Part shown: positions 24,738 through 32,960 of the stretch, in pieces | Position numbering within the stretch: the first letter of the stretch is position 1 | Layout of the letters: each line of letters begins with the position of its first letter | Origin: Streptomyces sp. ATexAB-D23 | Lineage (GTDB): Bacteria > Actinomycetota > Actinomycetes > Streptomycetales > Streptomycetaceae | Reading direction: 5' to 3' | NCBI RefSeq assembly: GCF_000373645.1 | Contig: NZ_KB892011.1 | Coordinates: 1 to 64,000, forward strand | Length of the DNA stretch: 64,000 nucleotides | Notes under the pieces: generated by a model | The model's database searches: none | What the model was told of the DNA's origin: nothing | What the model saw: only the letters and a program-made list of their open reading frames with translations | Position numbers and translations under genes: made by a program

Positions 24738-25598
24738 TCACAGCGCGACCGCCCCCACCACGGCCGCCGCCGCCACGATCACCAGCCCCACGACGTTGAC
24801 GGCCATGTCCCGTTTCCAGGAACGGCGTTCGGCTCCGGCGTCCAGGGTGAGGACCGCTGGGTCGTCGGGGGAGTAGTGGACCGTGACGTCCCGGCCCTGT
24901 GATCCGGCGGGGTCGCGCAGCCCCGACTCGCAGTAGGCCGTAACGGCCGTACCGTCGAGGGTGGTGAAGGTGATGACCGGAACCACGTACGTGGAGGTGT
25001 GTCCGTCGTCGTCGGTGCGGACGCTCTTGAGTACGGCGACGACACGGCCGGGCACGGCGGCCATGGCGGCCAGGGTGTCGAGGCGGCGATTCCTGTCCCG
25101 CACGTTCCCGGGCAGGTGGTACGCGCCGGAGAGGGCCCACGGCCCGCAGAAGCCGAGCAGGGCCCACGGCCAGCCCCGGTCGATCGCGGCGACGACGACC
25201 AGACCGGCGTAGAGGAGGAAGACGGCGAAGGCCGGCGGCCCGAGCCCGCGCCCGCCCTCGGAGAGGTCATCGGTGAACCGGAAGGCGTGGGGCCTGCCGG
25301 GCGGATAGCGGACGCCGATCTCCCGGCCCGTCCACGCCACGCTGATCCTCTCGCCCCGCTCCCCGTCGTTGGTGACGGTGAACTCCTGCCCGGTGGAGGG
25401 GTCCTGGAAGGAGACGACCACGGCGATCCCGTCGTGCGGGGAGCTGCCGTGCCGGGGTTCCCCCACCCGTTCGATCCGCCCCTTCACCCGGACCGCCCGC
25501 TGCGCCCGGGTCACCCCGGCCAGCGACATCCCGTAGCCGATCAGCGCGACCGTGCCGAACACACCGCACCACAGCACCAGATATCCGTGCCAGCCCAT
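24738..25598 (-). CDS. DUF3592-type membrane protein
   Basis: 286 residues. Membrane segments at about 5-27, 118-165 (two) and 262-284 surround two DUF3592-like beta regions: VVVSFQDPSTGQEFTVTNDG with EIGVRYPPGRP, and VVPVITFTTLDGTAVTAYCE with VTVHYSPDDPAVLTLD. The V.Y.P..P pattern is the DUF3592 mark. Function unknown; it probably senses or shapes the envelope. The following gene on the same strand is another membrane protein with the same VVVQYPPDSPWRARI element, so the two are likely related and co-acting. Confidence 0.75.
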   Translation of the reverse strand: MGWHGYLVLWCGVFGTVALIGYGMSLAGVTRAQRAVRVKGRIERVGEPRHGSSPHDGIAVVVSFQDPSTGQEFTVTNDGERGERISVAWTGREIGVRYPPGRPHAFRFTDDLSEGGRGLGPPAFAVFLLYAGLVVVAAIDRGWPWALLGFCGPWALSGAYHLPGNVRDRNRRLDTLAAMAAVPGRVVAVLKSVRTDDDGHTSTYVVPVITFTTLDGTAVTAYCESGLRDPAGSQGRDVTVHYSPDDPAVLTLDAGAERRSWKRDMAVNVVGLVIVAAAAVVGAVAL

Positions 25599-25675
25599 CC
25601 GTCTTTCCTCCTGTCACTTCGGGGACGGCCACCGGGCGCACCCCTGCCGTCCGGAACACCGCGGTCCGGCGCGCC

Positions 25676-26770
25676 TCACCGCGAGGGCTCGCGCCGTACC
25701 ACTTCGCCCTCTCCATTCGCCTCCAGCGACGCCGTGCCTTCGGGCCCGGTCACGACGATCCTGATGACGAGGGAGCCGGTGAGACGGTCGGCGGTGATCT
25801 GCCAGGTGCGGAGGGAGCGGACACCGAGGGTGGAGGTGGCCTCTTCGACCAGGGCGGGGAAACGGCCGTAGGGCAGCGCACGGGGATCGAGCCTCGGGGT
25901 CTGCGCACCGGCCGGCGAGAACACGACCGACAGCAGGCGTTCCCGCACGACGACGGTGAGTGCCCGGTGTGTGTCCTCGCCCCCGGTGAGCGTGCCCACG
26001 GCCCGGTCCAGCTCGCCCGTGTCGAGAAACGACTGTCCCGGTCCCAGGGAGACCGTTCCGGACGCCGACGACGACACCGTGGTGGACGACGTGGCGGAGA
26101 CGGACGGTGGCGCGCCCGGGGGCGGTTGCGCGGTGTCGTCCCGGTCGAAGAGGTCCGCGCGGAACAGCAGGACCACGACGGCCGCGCCGAGCAGCAGGCC
26201 GAGGAGCAGGACGAAGCCGAAGGCACAGCCCTCCGGAGGCGCGGCCACCTCGGCCGTCCCGGGCGCCGAGTCGATGCGGGCCGCGTCCACCCGGTCCTCC
26301 CACTCGGGTGTCGGCCGCTTGACGATGCGCGCCCGCCACGGGCTGTCCGGCGGGTACTGGACGACCACGACGCCGCGCGGCCGGTAGTCGGACAGATCCA
26401 CGAGGTTGATGTCCTGCGTGATCTTCACCCGGTACGCCGGCCCGTCGTCCGGTGCGACGGTGAGGTCGAACCGCACCGGTATGTCGCCCGACTCGCCCCC
26501 GACGGCTTCGAGGCTCTCGATCATCGCGAGCGCCGTCCGCGGCACGACCGCCGCCTCCCGGGCACGCCTCGGCGCTCCGGCGAGGAAGAACAGCAGCCCG
26601 TAGAGCGCGGGCAGGACCAACCCGGTGACGAACAGGGGTACGTTCTCGGCGATCCCGCCCACGACGAGCGCGGCGAGCGACGTGCCGGCCACACCACCGG
26701 TCAGCAACCCCCGCGCGAGGACGAGGGGCGTACGGTGCGTGGGCGGCGGCGCACCCGTGGTGATCGTCAT
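25676..26770 (-). CDS. membrane protein with DUF3592-like element, function unknown
   Basis: 364 residues. Two membrane segments near residues 25-65, a soluble part with RFDLTVAPDDGPAYRVKITQ and VVVVQYPPDSPWRARIVKRP, another membrane segment near 187-207, then a Pro/Ser/Thr-rich linker and an extracellular-looking C-terminal domain (GQSFLDTGELDRAVGTLTGG; VVVRERLLSVVFSPAG). No enzyme motif is visible. It precedes the DUF3592-type gene on the same strand by 77 bases; the pair may be co-transcribed. Confidence 0.7.
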   Translation of the reverse strand: MTITTGAPPPTHRTPLVLARGLLTGGVAGTSLAALVVGGIAENVPLFVTGLVLPALYGLLFFLAGAPRRAREAAVVPRTALAMIESLEAVGGESGDIPVRFDLTVAPDDGPAYRVKITQDINLVDLSDYRPRGVVVVQYPPDSPWRARIVKRPTPEWEDRVDAARIDSAPGTAEVAAPPEGCAFGFVLLLGLLLGAAVVVLLFRADLFDRDDTAQPPPGAPPSVSATSSTTVSSSASGTVSLGPGQSFLDTGELDRAVGTLTGGEDTHRALTVVVRERLLSVVFSPAGAQTPRLDPRALPYGRFPALVEEATSTLGVRSLRTWQITADRLTGSLVIRIVVTGPEGTASLEANGEGEVVRREPSR

Positions 26771-27077
26771 ACGGGCGATTGTGCTGGGCCCGGGTGACGT
26801 CCGGTAGACCTCGGTGTGACCTTCCGGCAGGAGGCGGGGGAGCGCCTGTCGCTGATGCCCGCGGTCGCCGCCTCGTCGTCGCGTGGGCCACGACGGTTCA
26901 TCAGGTCAACCTCGGTCCGGTCCTCGGACAGACGGGTGAGGAAGGCCGTGGCCATCAGCGGGCGTCCGGCGTTGTGGCCACACGAACAGCACGAACAGCA
27001 CGGACAGCACGGACAGCACGGACAGCACGAACAGCACGGACAGCACGGACAGTACGAACAGCGCGGACGGCCCGGAC
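26771..27077. other. gap containing a minisatellite
   Basis: About 300 bases between the unknown membrane protein and the ACR3 stop. The right third is a 9-bp tandem array (26981-27061). The left two thirds show no supported gene; frames covering the array only give Thr-Asn-Ser or Cys-Cys-Pro repeats. Confidence 0.6.
26981..27061. repeat. 9-bp tandem repeat, nine copies
   Basis: Nine consecutive units of ACGGACAGC or ACGAACAGC (one ACGGACAGT), 81 bases in total, without interruption. The mixture of two unit versions in the order A A G G G A G G A suggests slippage plus duplication of blocks. It lies just past the 3' end of the ACR3 gene and seems non-coding. Confidence 0.92.
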
Positions 27078-28202
27078 TCAGGCGTGGGCAGGGCCTTTGG
27101 TGGAGACCGGCGGTCCGGCCGGTGGCGCGGGCTGAGGGAAGAAGCGGCGGGCGGCCAGCGAGACGTGGACCAGGCCGATGAGGACCGGCACCTCGATGAG
27201 GGGGCCGACGACTCCTGCGAGGGCCTGGCCGGAGGTGGCGCCGAAGGTGGCGATGGCGACCGCGATCGCGAGCTCGAAGTTGTTGCCCGCGGCGGTGAAC
27301 GCCAGCGTCGTCGCCTTCGGGTAGCCCAGTCCGACCGCGCGGCCGGCGGCCAGGGACCCGGCCCACATCACGGCGAAGTACACCAGCAGGGGCAGTGCGA
27401 TCCGTGCGACGTCCAACGGCTTGGAGGTGATGGCGTCGCCCTGGAGGGCGAAGAGCACGACGATGGTGAACAGCAGTCCGTACAGGGCGAACGGGCCGAT
27501 GCGCGGGATCAGTTTCGTCTCGTACCAGGCGCGGCCCCCGGCCCTCTCGCCGAGGCGGCGGGTGAGGAAGCCGGCGAGCAGCGGGATGCCGAGGAAGATC
27601 AGGACGGAGCGGGCGATCTCCCACACCGACACGTCGAGGGTGGTCTGCTCCAGGCCGAGGAGGCCGGGCAGGGCGGTCAGGTAGAACCAGCCGAGCGCGG
27701 CGAACGCGATCACCTGGAAGACGGAGTTCAGGGCGACGAGCACGGCGGCGGCTTCGCGGTCGCCGCGGGCGAGGTCGTTCCAGATGATGACCATGGCGAT
27801 GCAGCGGGCGAGTCCGACGATGATCAGGCCGGTGCGGTACTCGGGCAGGTCGGGAAGGAAGACCCAGGCGAGCGCGAACATCAGGGCCGGACCGACGATC
27901 CAGTTCAGGACCAGGGACGGGACGAGCAGGCGGCGGTCGCGGGTGACGGTGTCCAGACGGTCGTAACGGACCTTCGCCAGGACTGGGTACATCATCACGA
28001 GCAGACCGAGCGCGATCGGCAGCGAGACCCCGGTGACCGTGACCTTCGCGAGCGCGTCCCCCAGGCCGGGCACGAGACGCCCCAGACCGAGACCGGCGGC
28101 CATCGCGATCAGAATCCACACGGCGAGGAAGCGGTCCAGGAACGACAGCCGGCCGGCCACCGGGCCGGCCCGCCCGGCCGCGGTGGCGGCTTCGGCGCTC
28201 AT
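27078..28202 (-). CDS. acr3: ACR3-family arsenite efflux transporter
   Basis: 374 residues with ten hydrophobic segments. ACR3 marks: LDRFLAVWILIAMAAGLGLG, GLARCIAMVIIWNDLARGD (the essential Cys of TM4), LNSVFQVIAFAALGWFYL and AAGNNFELAIAVAIATFG (conserved Glu of TM9). ACR3 exports As(III), and sometimes Sb(III), driven by the proton gradient. The ATG overlaps the stop of arsR (ATGA), so the two are one transcript on the - strand. Sometimes named arsB in annotations, but the family is ACR3, not ArsB. Confidence 0.93.
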   Translation of the reverse strand: MSAEAATAAGRAGPVAGRLSFLDRFLAVWILIAMAAGLGLGRLVPGLGDALAKVTVTGVSLPIALGLLVMMYPVLAKVRYDRLDTVTRDRRLLVPSLVLNWIVGPALMFALAWVFLPDLPEYRTGLIIVGLARCIAMVIIWNDLARGDREAAAVLVALNSVFQVIAFAALGWFYLTALPGLLGLEQTTLDVSVWEIARSVLIFLGIPLLAGFLTRRLGERAGGRAWYETKLIPRIGPFALYGLLFTIVVLFALQGDAITSKPLDVARIALPLLVYFAVMWAGSLAAGRAVGLGYPKATTLAFTAAGNNFELAIAVAIATFGATSGQALAGVVGPLIEVPVLIGLVHVSLAARRFFPQPAPPAGPPVSTKGPAHA

Positions 28203-28600
28203 GAGGCGGTCTCGGCGGCGGCGACCGTGGGCAGCGGCTGCCCGGCGGGCCGGCTGAGGATCGCGGCCAGGTGATCGGTCGTCTCCGGCAGCAGCCGGTA
28301 GTAGACCCAGGTCCCGCGTCGCTCGGAGTCGATGAGCCCGGCCTGCTTCAGCAGCTTCAGGTGGTGGGAGATGGTCGGCTGCGACAGGTCGAAGGCAGGG
28401 GTGAGGTCGCAGACGCAGACCTCCCCGCCGGCGCGCGAGGCGATCATCGACAGCAGCCGCAGCCGTACGGGGTCGCCCAGGGCCTTGAACACCTTCGCCA
28501 GACCGGTGGCCTGATCCTCGTCCAACGGGACGGTCAGCAGGGCGGGACAGCAACCTTCGGCGCCGCCCCGGCCGAGCACCACAAGCTCTTGTTTCGACAT
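28199..28600 (-). CDS. arsR: ArsR-family arsenic-responsive repressor
   Basis: 133 residues. Winged helix: LAKVFKALGDPVRLRLLSMI, then EVCVCDLTPAFDLSQPTISH, HLKLLKQAGLIDSERRGTWV. The CVC motif in the recognition-helix region is the classical ArsR As(III) site; an additional CC pair is at residues 17-18 (AEGCCPALL). It binds DNA without arsenic and leaves when As(III) binds. It is first in the arsR-acr3 unit and divergent from the ArsI/CadI-like gene, with an inverted repeat in the 80-base gap, so it likely controls both directions. Confidence 0.93.
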   Translation of the reverse strand: MSKQELVVLGRGGAEGCCPALLTVPLDEDQATGLAKVFKALGDPVRLRLLSMIASRAGGEVCVCDLTPAFDLSQPTISHHLKLLKQAGLIDSERRGTWVYYRLLPETTDHLAAILSRPAGQPLPTVAAAETAS

Positions 28601-28619
28601 GCTTCTATGTTGACGTTTT

Positions 28620-28646
28620 TCGATGCAAGGCGCAAGGTTGCATCGA
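28620..28646. promoter_or_regulatory. inverted repeat in the arsR / arsI intergenic region
   Basis: TCGATGCAA (28620-28628), nine-base spacer, exact complement TTGCATCGA (28638-28646), with a further ATCAATGCAA at about 28651-28660. It occupies the middle of the 80-base gap between divergent arsenic genes and is the best candidate for the ArsR operator. Confidence 0.65.
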
Positions 28647-28680
28647 CAGACATCAATGCAACCCGATCGGGGAGACCGTC

Positions 28681-29145
28681 ATGTCCCGTGCCCAGCTCGC
28701 GCTCAACGTCGCCGACCTCGAAGCATCGGTCGCCTTCTACTCCAAGCTGTTCGGCGTCGAACCCGCCAAGCGGCGCCCCGGCTACGCGAACTTCGCGATC
28801 ACCACCCCGCCGCTCAAGCTCGTCCTCATCGAGGGCGAGCCGGGCCAGGAGACCCGCCTGGACCACCTCGGTGTCGAGGTCGACTCCACCGACGAGGTCA
28901 CCGCCGCCACGACCCGGCTCAAGGACGCCGGCCTCGCCACGTTCGAGGAGAACGACACATCCTGCTGCTACGCCCTCCAGGACAAGGTGTGGGTCCACGG
29001 CCCCGGCAAGGAGCCGTGGGAGGTCTACGTCGTCAAGGCCGACGCCGACCGGATGGGCAAGAGCCGGGCCCTTGAGGATGACGCCTGCTGCGGCGGCCGG
29101 GACGAGAACGCGCAGCCCGCCGCGGGCTGCGCCTGCGGCAGCTGA
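28681..29145 (+). CDS. arsI: ArsI/CadI-family VOC metalloprotein
   Basis: 154 residues of the vicinal-oxygen-chelate fold: AQLALNVADLEASVAFYSKL, KLVLIEGEPGQETRLDHLGV and KEPWEVYVVKADAD supply the metal His/His/Glu sites. The NDTSCCYALQDKVWVHGPG loop has the paired cysteines that bind As(III) substrates. ArsI cleaves the C-As bond of methylarsenite; CadI-type members may bind metals. The C-terminus is extended and Cys-rich (DDACCGG and AGCACGS), beyond the core. Divergent from arsR-acr3. ArsI and CadI cannot be told apart from sequence by eye. Confidence 0.85.
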   Translation: MSRAQLALNVADLEASVAFYSKLFGVEPAKRRPGYANFAITTPPLKLVLIEGEPGQETRLDHLGVEVDSTDEVTAATTRLKDAGLATFEENDTSCCYALQDKVWVHGPGKEPWEVYVVKADADRMGKSRALEDDACCGGRDENAQPAAGCACGS

Positions 29146-29169
29146 GCGTTCCCGCGCATCCTGTTCGTT

Positions 29170-29216
29170 GAGCCCTTCCTTCCCGCGGCGTCGGCCCGCG
29201 CGGGAGGGGAGGGCTC
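29170..29216 (+). terminator. hairpin after the ArsI/CadI-like gene
   Basis: GAGCCCTTCCTTCCCGCG (29170-29187) pairs with CGCGGGAGGGGAGGGCTC (29199-29216), 18 bp with two G-U pairs in RNA, loop of 11. It starts 25 bases after the stop codon and should end transcription of the gene. Confidence 0.7.
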
Positions 29217-29280
29217 GATCGGCGTGGTGCCGGTGCTCCGGCCCGGACCGCCGGGCAAGGCCCCTGCGATCATGTGTCCC

Positions 29281-29736
29281 ATGGGTGAACTGGTGGAACG
29301 CGTCGATGAGCGGGACCGCGTCATGGCGGTCGTCGAGCGCGGCGAGGCCATCCGGGAGCGCTGGCTGCACCGCGTCGCGACGATCGTGTGCCGCGACGGC
29401 GACGGACGGTTCCTCGTGCACCGTCGCCCGGACCGCACGTCCCGCTTCCCGGGGCAGCTCAACGGGATGCTCGGCGGCGCCGTCGACGTGGGTGAGTCGT
29501 ACGAGCAAGCCGCGGCCGGGGAACTGGCGGAGGAGCTCGGGGTCCACGCCGAGCGGGTACCCCGCGTCGCCGTCCGCCGTCCGCGAGACGGGCTGGCCGC
29601 CCCGCGTACTTCTTGTGCCCCCGGCGTGGCCGCGGCGGCGGGGTCCGCCGACAGCCCTCGGAGCGGGAGCGGAGACAGGAAACGGTGTTGCGTCCCGTGG
29701 GGGCGGGCGTGGAGGCTGTGCGGCCGGAGGTGGTGA
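29281..29736 (+). pseudogene. NUDIX hydrolase, C-terminally degraded
   Basis: The first 100 residues are a NUDIX protein: RDRVMAVVERGEAIRERWLH, VATIVCRDGDGRFLVHRRPD and the Nudix box in GGAVDVGESYEQAAAGELAE followed by ELGV. In the box the usual Arg of the REUxEE core is Gly (GELAEE). After GVHAERVPRVAVRR the family sequence stops and the frame continues in Ala/Pro/Arg-rich sequence unlike any NUDIX C-terminus, consistent with a deletion or frameshift. The last strands and helix of the fold are missing, so it is probably inactive. It ends two bases before the next gene's start. Confidence 0.6.
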
Positions 29737-29738
29737 AG

Positions 29739-30227
29739 ATGGTCAAGGTCGAGTTGCGGCTGTCGGTGCGCGACCTGGTGCCCGCGGATCTGGAGCACTG
29801 CGGTTGGTCGGGGTCCGAACAGCATCTGGCCGGCGTCGCACGGGAGTTGGAGCGCGCCCGGCTCGGGGAGGTCGACTATCTCGCTGTCTGCCCCCCGACG
29901 GGCATCCCCGTGGCGAAGGGCGGAGTCGACTACCGGGCCGAGGAAGGCGCCGGAACTCTGTGGCAGCTGGCGGTCCACCCCGCGCTGCAATCGTGCGGCA
30001 TCGGCACGCTCCTGGTGGAGGCGGCGGAGCGGCGCATCCGGGAGCGGGGTCTGCGGCGGGCGGAGCTCGGCGTGGAGGAGTGCAATCCACGGGCTCGGGC
30101 GCTCTACGAACGGCTCGGTTACGTCGCGTTCGACCGTCGGCCGGACTCGTGGGACGAGACGGCCCCGGACGGCTCGTCGCGCCGCTACGAGACGGTGTGC
30201 ACGTTGATGCGCAAGGACCTCTCGTAG
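29739..30227 (+). CDS. GNAT-family N-acetyltransferase
   Basis: 162 residues. Acetyl-CoA site in motif A: GTLWQLAVHPALQSCGIGTL (the Q/RxxGxG/A loop appears as QSCGIG), then LLVEAAERRIRERG, LRRAELGVEECNPRARALYE and RLGYVAFDRRPDSWD. The substrate is unknown. GGAGG at 29726-29730 supports ATG 29739. It follows the degraded NUDIX gene directly and may once have formed an operon with it. Confidence 0.85.
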   Translation: MVKVELRLSVRDLVPADLEHCGWSGSEQHLAGVARELERARLGEVDYLAVCPPTGIPVAKGGVDYRAEEGAGTLWQLAVHPALQSCGIGTLLVEAAERRIRERGLRRAELGVEECNPRARALYERLGYVAFDRRPDSWDETAPDGSSRRYETVCTLMRKDLS

Positions 30228-30271
30228 GTTCCGGCTGTCCCGGACGAGGCGCGGCGGGCCCCCACCGCGCC

Positions 30272-31435
30272 TCACCTCCAGCCGTCCCGGAGGGTGTTGA
30301 GACGGGCGGCCTGACGCGTCAGGTGGTCGCGTTCCGCGAGCCCGGGGGCCTGGTGCGCGGCCTCGGCGTACAGCCGCGCCGCCGTCTCCCGGTCGCCGGC
30401 CCGCTCGTGGAGGTAGGCCGCCACCGCGGTGTGCCGGGGCAACGACCCGTCCAACGCCGCGAGTTGCGCCAGACCGGCGCGCGGGCCGTCCGCCTCGCCG
30501 ACCGCCACCGCGCGGTTCAGCCGTACGACGGGGTTGTCCGTCAGGAGGGCCAGCTCGTCGTACCACTCGACGATCTGCACCCAGTCCGTCTCCTCGGCCG
30601 TGGGCGCGTCCGCGTGGAGGGCCGCGATGGCGGCCTGGGCCTGGAACTCGCCCAGCCGGTCCCGCGCGAGCGCCGCTTGCAGGATCGCCACGCCCTCGGC
30701 GATCGAGGCGGTGTCCCAACGGCTCCGGTCCTGCTCGGCCAGCGGCACCAGGCTCCCGTCGGGCGCGGTCCGGGCGGGGCGCCTGGCGTGGTGGAGCATC
30801 ATGAGGGCGAGCAGCCCCGCCACCTCGGGGTGGTCGACCAGGGCCGCGACCTGCCGGGTCAGGCGGATCGCCTCGGCGGCCAGGTCGACATCGCCGGAGT
30901 AGCCCTCGTTGAAGACCAGATACAGGACGCGCAGCACCGTGGCGACATCGCCGGGGCGGTCGAACCTCCGGCCGTCCAGAGTGCGTTTGGCCCGGCTGAT
31001 GCGCTGCGCCATGGTCGCCTCGGGCACCAGGTACGCCTGCGCGATCTGCCGGGTGGTCAGCCCGCCGACGGCGCGCAGGGTGAGCGCGACCGCCGACGAC
31101 GGCGTCAGTGACGGGTGCGCGCACAGGAAGTACAGCTGGAGCGTGTCGTCGTGACCCGGCGCGGGACCCGGCGTGGGTTCCTCGTCGGCGAGGTCCTCAC
31201 GCCGGCGGCGCGAGGCATCCGCGCGCGTCGCGTCGAGGAACCGGCGCCAGGCCACGGTGACCAGCCAGCCCTTGGGATCACGCGGAGGGTCGGCCGGCCA
31301 GACCCGGACCGCCTCGATCAGCGCGTCCTGGACCGCGTCCTCGGCCGCCGCGAAATCTGCTCCGCGGCGGACGAGGACGGTGAGCACGCTCGGCGTGAGA
31401 CTCCGGAGCAGGGTCTCGTCCATGGAAGAGGTCAC
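30272..31435 (-). CDS. ECF42-type RNA polymerase sigma factor with TPR-like extension
   Basis: 387 residues, about twice a normal ECF factor. Region sigma2: RRGADFAAAEDAVQDALIEA and PKGWLVTVAWRRFLDATRAD; sigma4: VGGLTTRQIAQAYLVPEATM and AQRISRAKRTL. The long C-terminus (VATVLRVLYLVFNEGYSGD onward; LHADAPTAEETDWVQIVEWY; NPVVRLNRAVAVGEADGP) is the DUF6596/TPR-like part of group ECF42, which acts without a classical anti-sigma factor. Start GTG 31435 overlaps the stop of the DGPF gene (GTGA); ATG 31423 is an alternative. The gene pair with the DGPF protein is the hallmark of the group. Confidence 0.9.
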   Translation of the reverse strand: MTSSMDETLLRSLTPSVLTVLVRRGADFAAAEDAVQDALIEAVRVWPADPPRDPKGWLVTVAWRRFLDATRADASRRRREDLADEEPTPGPAPGHDDTLQLYFLCAHPSLTPSSAVALTLRAVGGLTTRQIAQAYLVPEATMAQRISRAKRTLDGRRFDRPGDVATVLRVLYLVFNEGYSGDVDLAAEAIRLTRQVAALVDHPEVAGLLALMMLHHARRPARTAPDGSLVPLAEQDRSRWDTASIAEGVAILQAALARDRLGEFQAQAAIAALHADAPTAEETDWVQIVEWYDELALLTDNPVVRLNRAVAVGEADGPRAGLAQLAALDGSLPRHTAVAAYLHERAGDRETAARLYAEAAHQAPGLAERDHLTRQAARLNTLRDGWR

Positions 31436-31839
31436 TCCGTGATGGTGGGCGGTGCGGTCAGGAACGGGCGCACCTCCAGCCACTCGTGGATCGGCCTGCC
31501 GCCCGCCCCGGGGGCGGCCGACAGCTCCCCGGCCAGTTCGTAGGCGCGCTCCTGGCTGTCGACGTCGATCACCATCCAGCCGGCGATCAGGTCCTTCGTC
31601 TCGGCGAACGGGCCGTCGGTCACCGGCGGGCGCCCCTCGCCGCCGTACTGGACCCAGGCCCCCTCGGGGGCGAGGGCCTGGCCGTCGACGTACTCGCCGG
31701 TCTTCTCCAGCCGGGCCGCGAAGTCGTTCATGTACTGCATGTGCGCCGAGATCTCCTCCGGCGTCCACCGGTCCATCGGCACGTCGTTGACCGCTGCCGG
31801 GGCGCCGCGGTAGTGCTTGAGCAACAGGTACTTCGCCAT
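31432..31839 (-). CDS. YCII/DGPF-domain protein, partner of ECF42 sigma
   Basis: 135 residues with a YCII-related fold: MAKYLLLKHYRGAPAAVNDV, WTPEEISAHMQYMNDFAARL, VTDGPFAETKDLIAGWMVID (containing the DGPF motif) and IHEWLEVRPFL. DGPF proteins are encoded beside ECF42 sigma factors and are thought to be their targets or modulators. AAGGAG precedes ATG 31839. Stop overlaps the sigma start by four bases. Confidence 0.9.
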   Translation of the reverse strand: MAKYLLLKHYRGAPAAVNDVPMDRWTPEEISAHMQYMNDFAARLEKTGEYVDGQALAPEGAWVQYGGEGRPPVTDGPFAETKDLIAGWMVIDVDSQERAYELAGELSAAPGAGGRPIHEWLEVRPFLTAPPTITE

Positions 31840-32063
31840 GGTCTCTCTCCTTGCCGGTGCGGCCCCTTGCGGCCGCTTTCACTACGGGGACGGAGCCGGT
31901 GACGGGTTCTCGACATCCTCGCCCGATCTTTTTTCCGGTTCCGTTCCGGGACCGGTCCATGATCCGCGAACTGTGGACGCCGCGCCTGCGGACGATCTAG
32001 CGTCGGGCGGGACAGCGACGGTGCCGCACCTCGCGCGGCACCGCACCGGCACACGGGGAGATC

Positions 32064-32807
32064 ATGACCCACGGCAACGCGTCCACCGAGAACACCGAAG
32101 CCCCCGTCACCTTCATCACGGGCGGTTCGAGCGGTATCGGGGCAGAGAGCGTGCACCGCCTGCTCGGTCTCGGCCACCGGGTCGCGGCGACCGGGCGCAG
32201 TGCGAAGAAGCTGGCCGCGCTGGCCGGCGCCGCGGCCGATGCGGGCACGGGCGACCGGCTGCTGACGTTCGAAGGGGACGCGGCGGACTGGGGGCATGTG
32301 TCGGCGGCCGTCGAGGAAACCGTGCGTGTGTTCGGTCGACTCGATCACGCCATCGCCAACGCCGGGTACTCGGCCGATGCCCACGTCGAGACCGGCGACC
32401 CCGAGAAGTGGCGGGGCATGGTGCTGACCAACGTGCTGGGCCCCGCCCTGCTGGTACGGGCGGCGCTCCCGGCACTGAAGGAGAGCCAGGGCCGGATCGT
32501 GCTGGTCGGGAGCGTCGCGGGGTTCAAGAACACTCCCGGCAACCTCTACTCGATGACGAAGTTCGCGGTGACCGGCCTCGCCGAGAACGTCCGCATGCTG
32601 ACGACCGGCTACGGCGTCGGGACGACCCTGATCGCGCCGGGCCGGGTGCTGACGCCGTTCTGGGACGACCGTCCGGGCGGCGCCGAGGCGGCCGGCCCGA
32701 TGATCTCCGCCGGGCAGCTGGTGGACACGCTCGTCTGGGCGATCTCCCAGCCCCGCGGCGTCGACGTGAACACGCTGGTCGTCCGGCCGATCGGCCAGCC
32801 GAACTGA
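32064..32807 (+). CDS. short-chain dehydrogenase/reductase
   Basis: 247 residues. NAD(P) motif TFITGGSSGIGAESV (TGxxxGIG), then DHAIANAGYS (NAG), catalytic Ser in IVLVGSVAGF, and YSMTKFAVTGLAENVR with YxxxK. It matches the classical SDRs of the YdfG type that act on small hydroxy acids or aldehydes; the substrate is unknown. GGGGAG precedes ATG 32064. It is divergent from the sigma/DGPF unit with a 220-base gap, which may carry a promoter read by that sigma factor. Confidence 0.9.
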   Translation: MTHGNASTENTEAPVTFITGGSSGIGAESVHRLLGLGHRVAATGRSAKKLAALAGAAADAGTGDRLLTFEGDAADWGHVSAAVEETVRVFGRLDHAIANAGYSADAHVETGDPEKWRGMVLTNVLGPALLVRAALPALKESQGRIVLVGSVAGFKNTPGNLYSMTKFAVTGLAENVRMLTTGYGVGTTLIAPGRVLTPFWDDRPGGAEAAGPMISAGQLVDTLVWAISQPRGVDVNTLVVRPIGQPN

Positions 32808-32888
32808 CGCGGCCGCCCGGTGGCCGTACGGGTGAGCGCCGACGCGCGTCCCTCCGCGGTGTCCGCCCGGTGCCTGGAGAGCCTGCCG

Positions 32889-32930
32889 AAGCGGCACGGC
32901 GGCACGGCGGCTCGGCGGCACGGCGGCACC
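32889..32930. repeat. short GGCGGCACG-type tandem repeat
   Basis: After the SDR gene there are four or five imperfect copies of a GGCGGCAC(G)/GGCGGCTC unit. It lies in the gap before the convergent VOC gene and is non-coding there. Confidence 0.6.
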
Positions 32931-32960
32931 AGCCGTCCGGACTCCGGCCCCCTGGACGGT

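Noticed and set aside
26981..27061. CRISPR array
   Set aside because: Units are nine bases with no spacers; this is a plain minisatellite and no cas gene is present.
26779..27135. Frames giving Ala-Arg-Thr or Cys-Cys-Pro repeats
   Set aside because: They are simply translations of the 9-bp minisatellite; no ribosome site or conserved flanks.
29025..31124. 700-codon - strand frame
   Set aside because: It runs antisense through the NUDIX and GNAT genes and out of frame through the sigma gene; Arg/Pro-rich with no domain.
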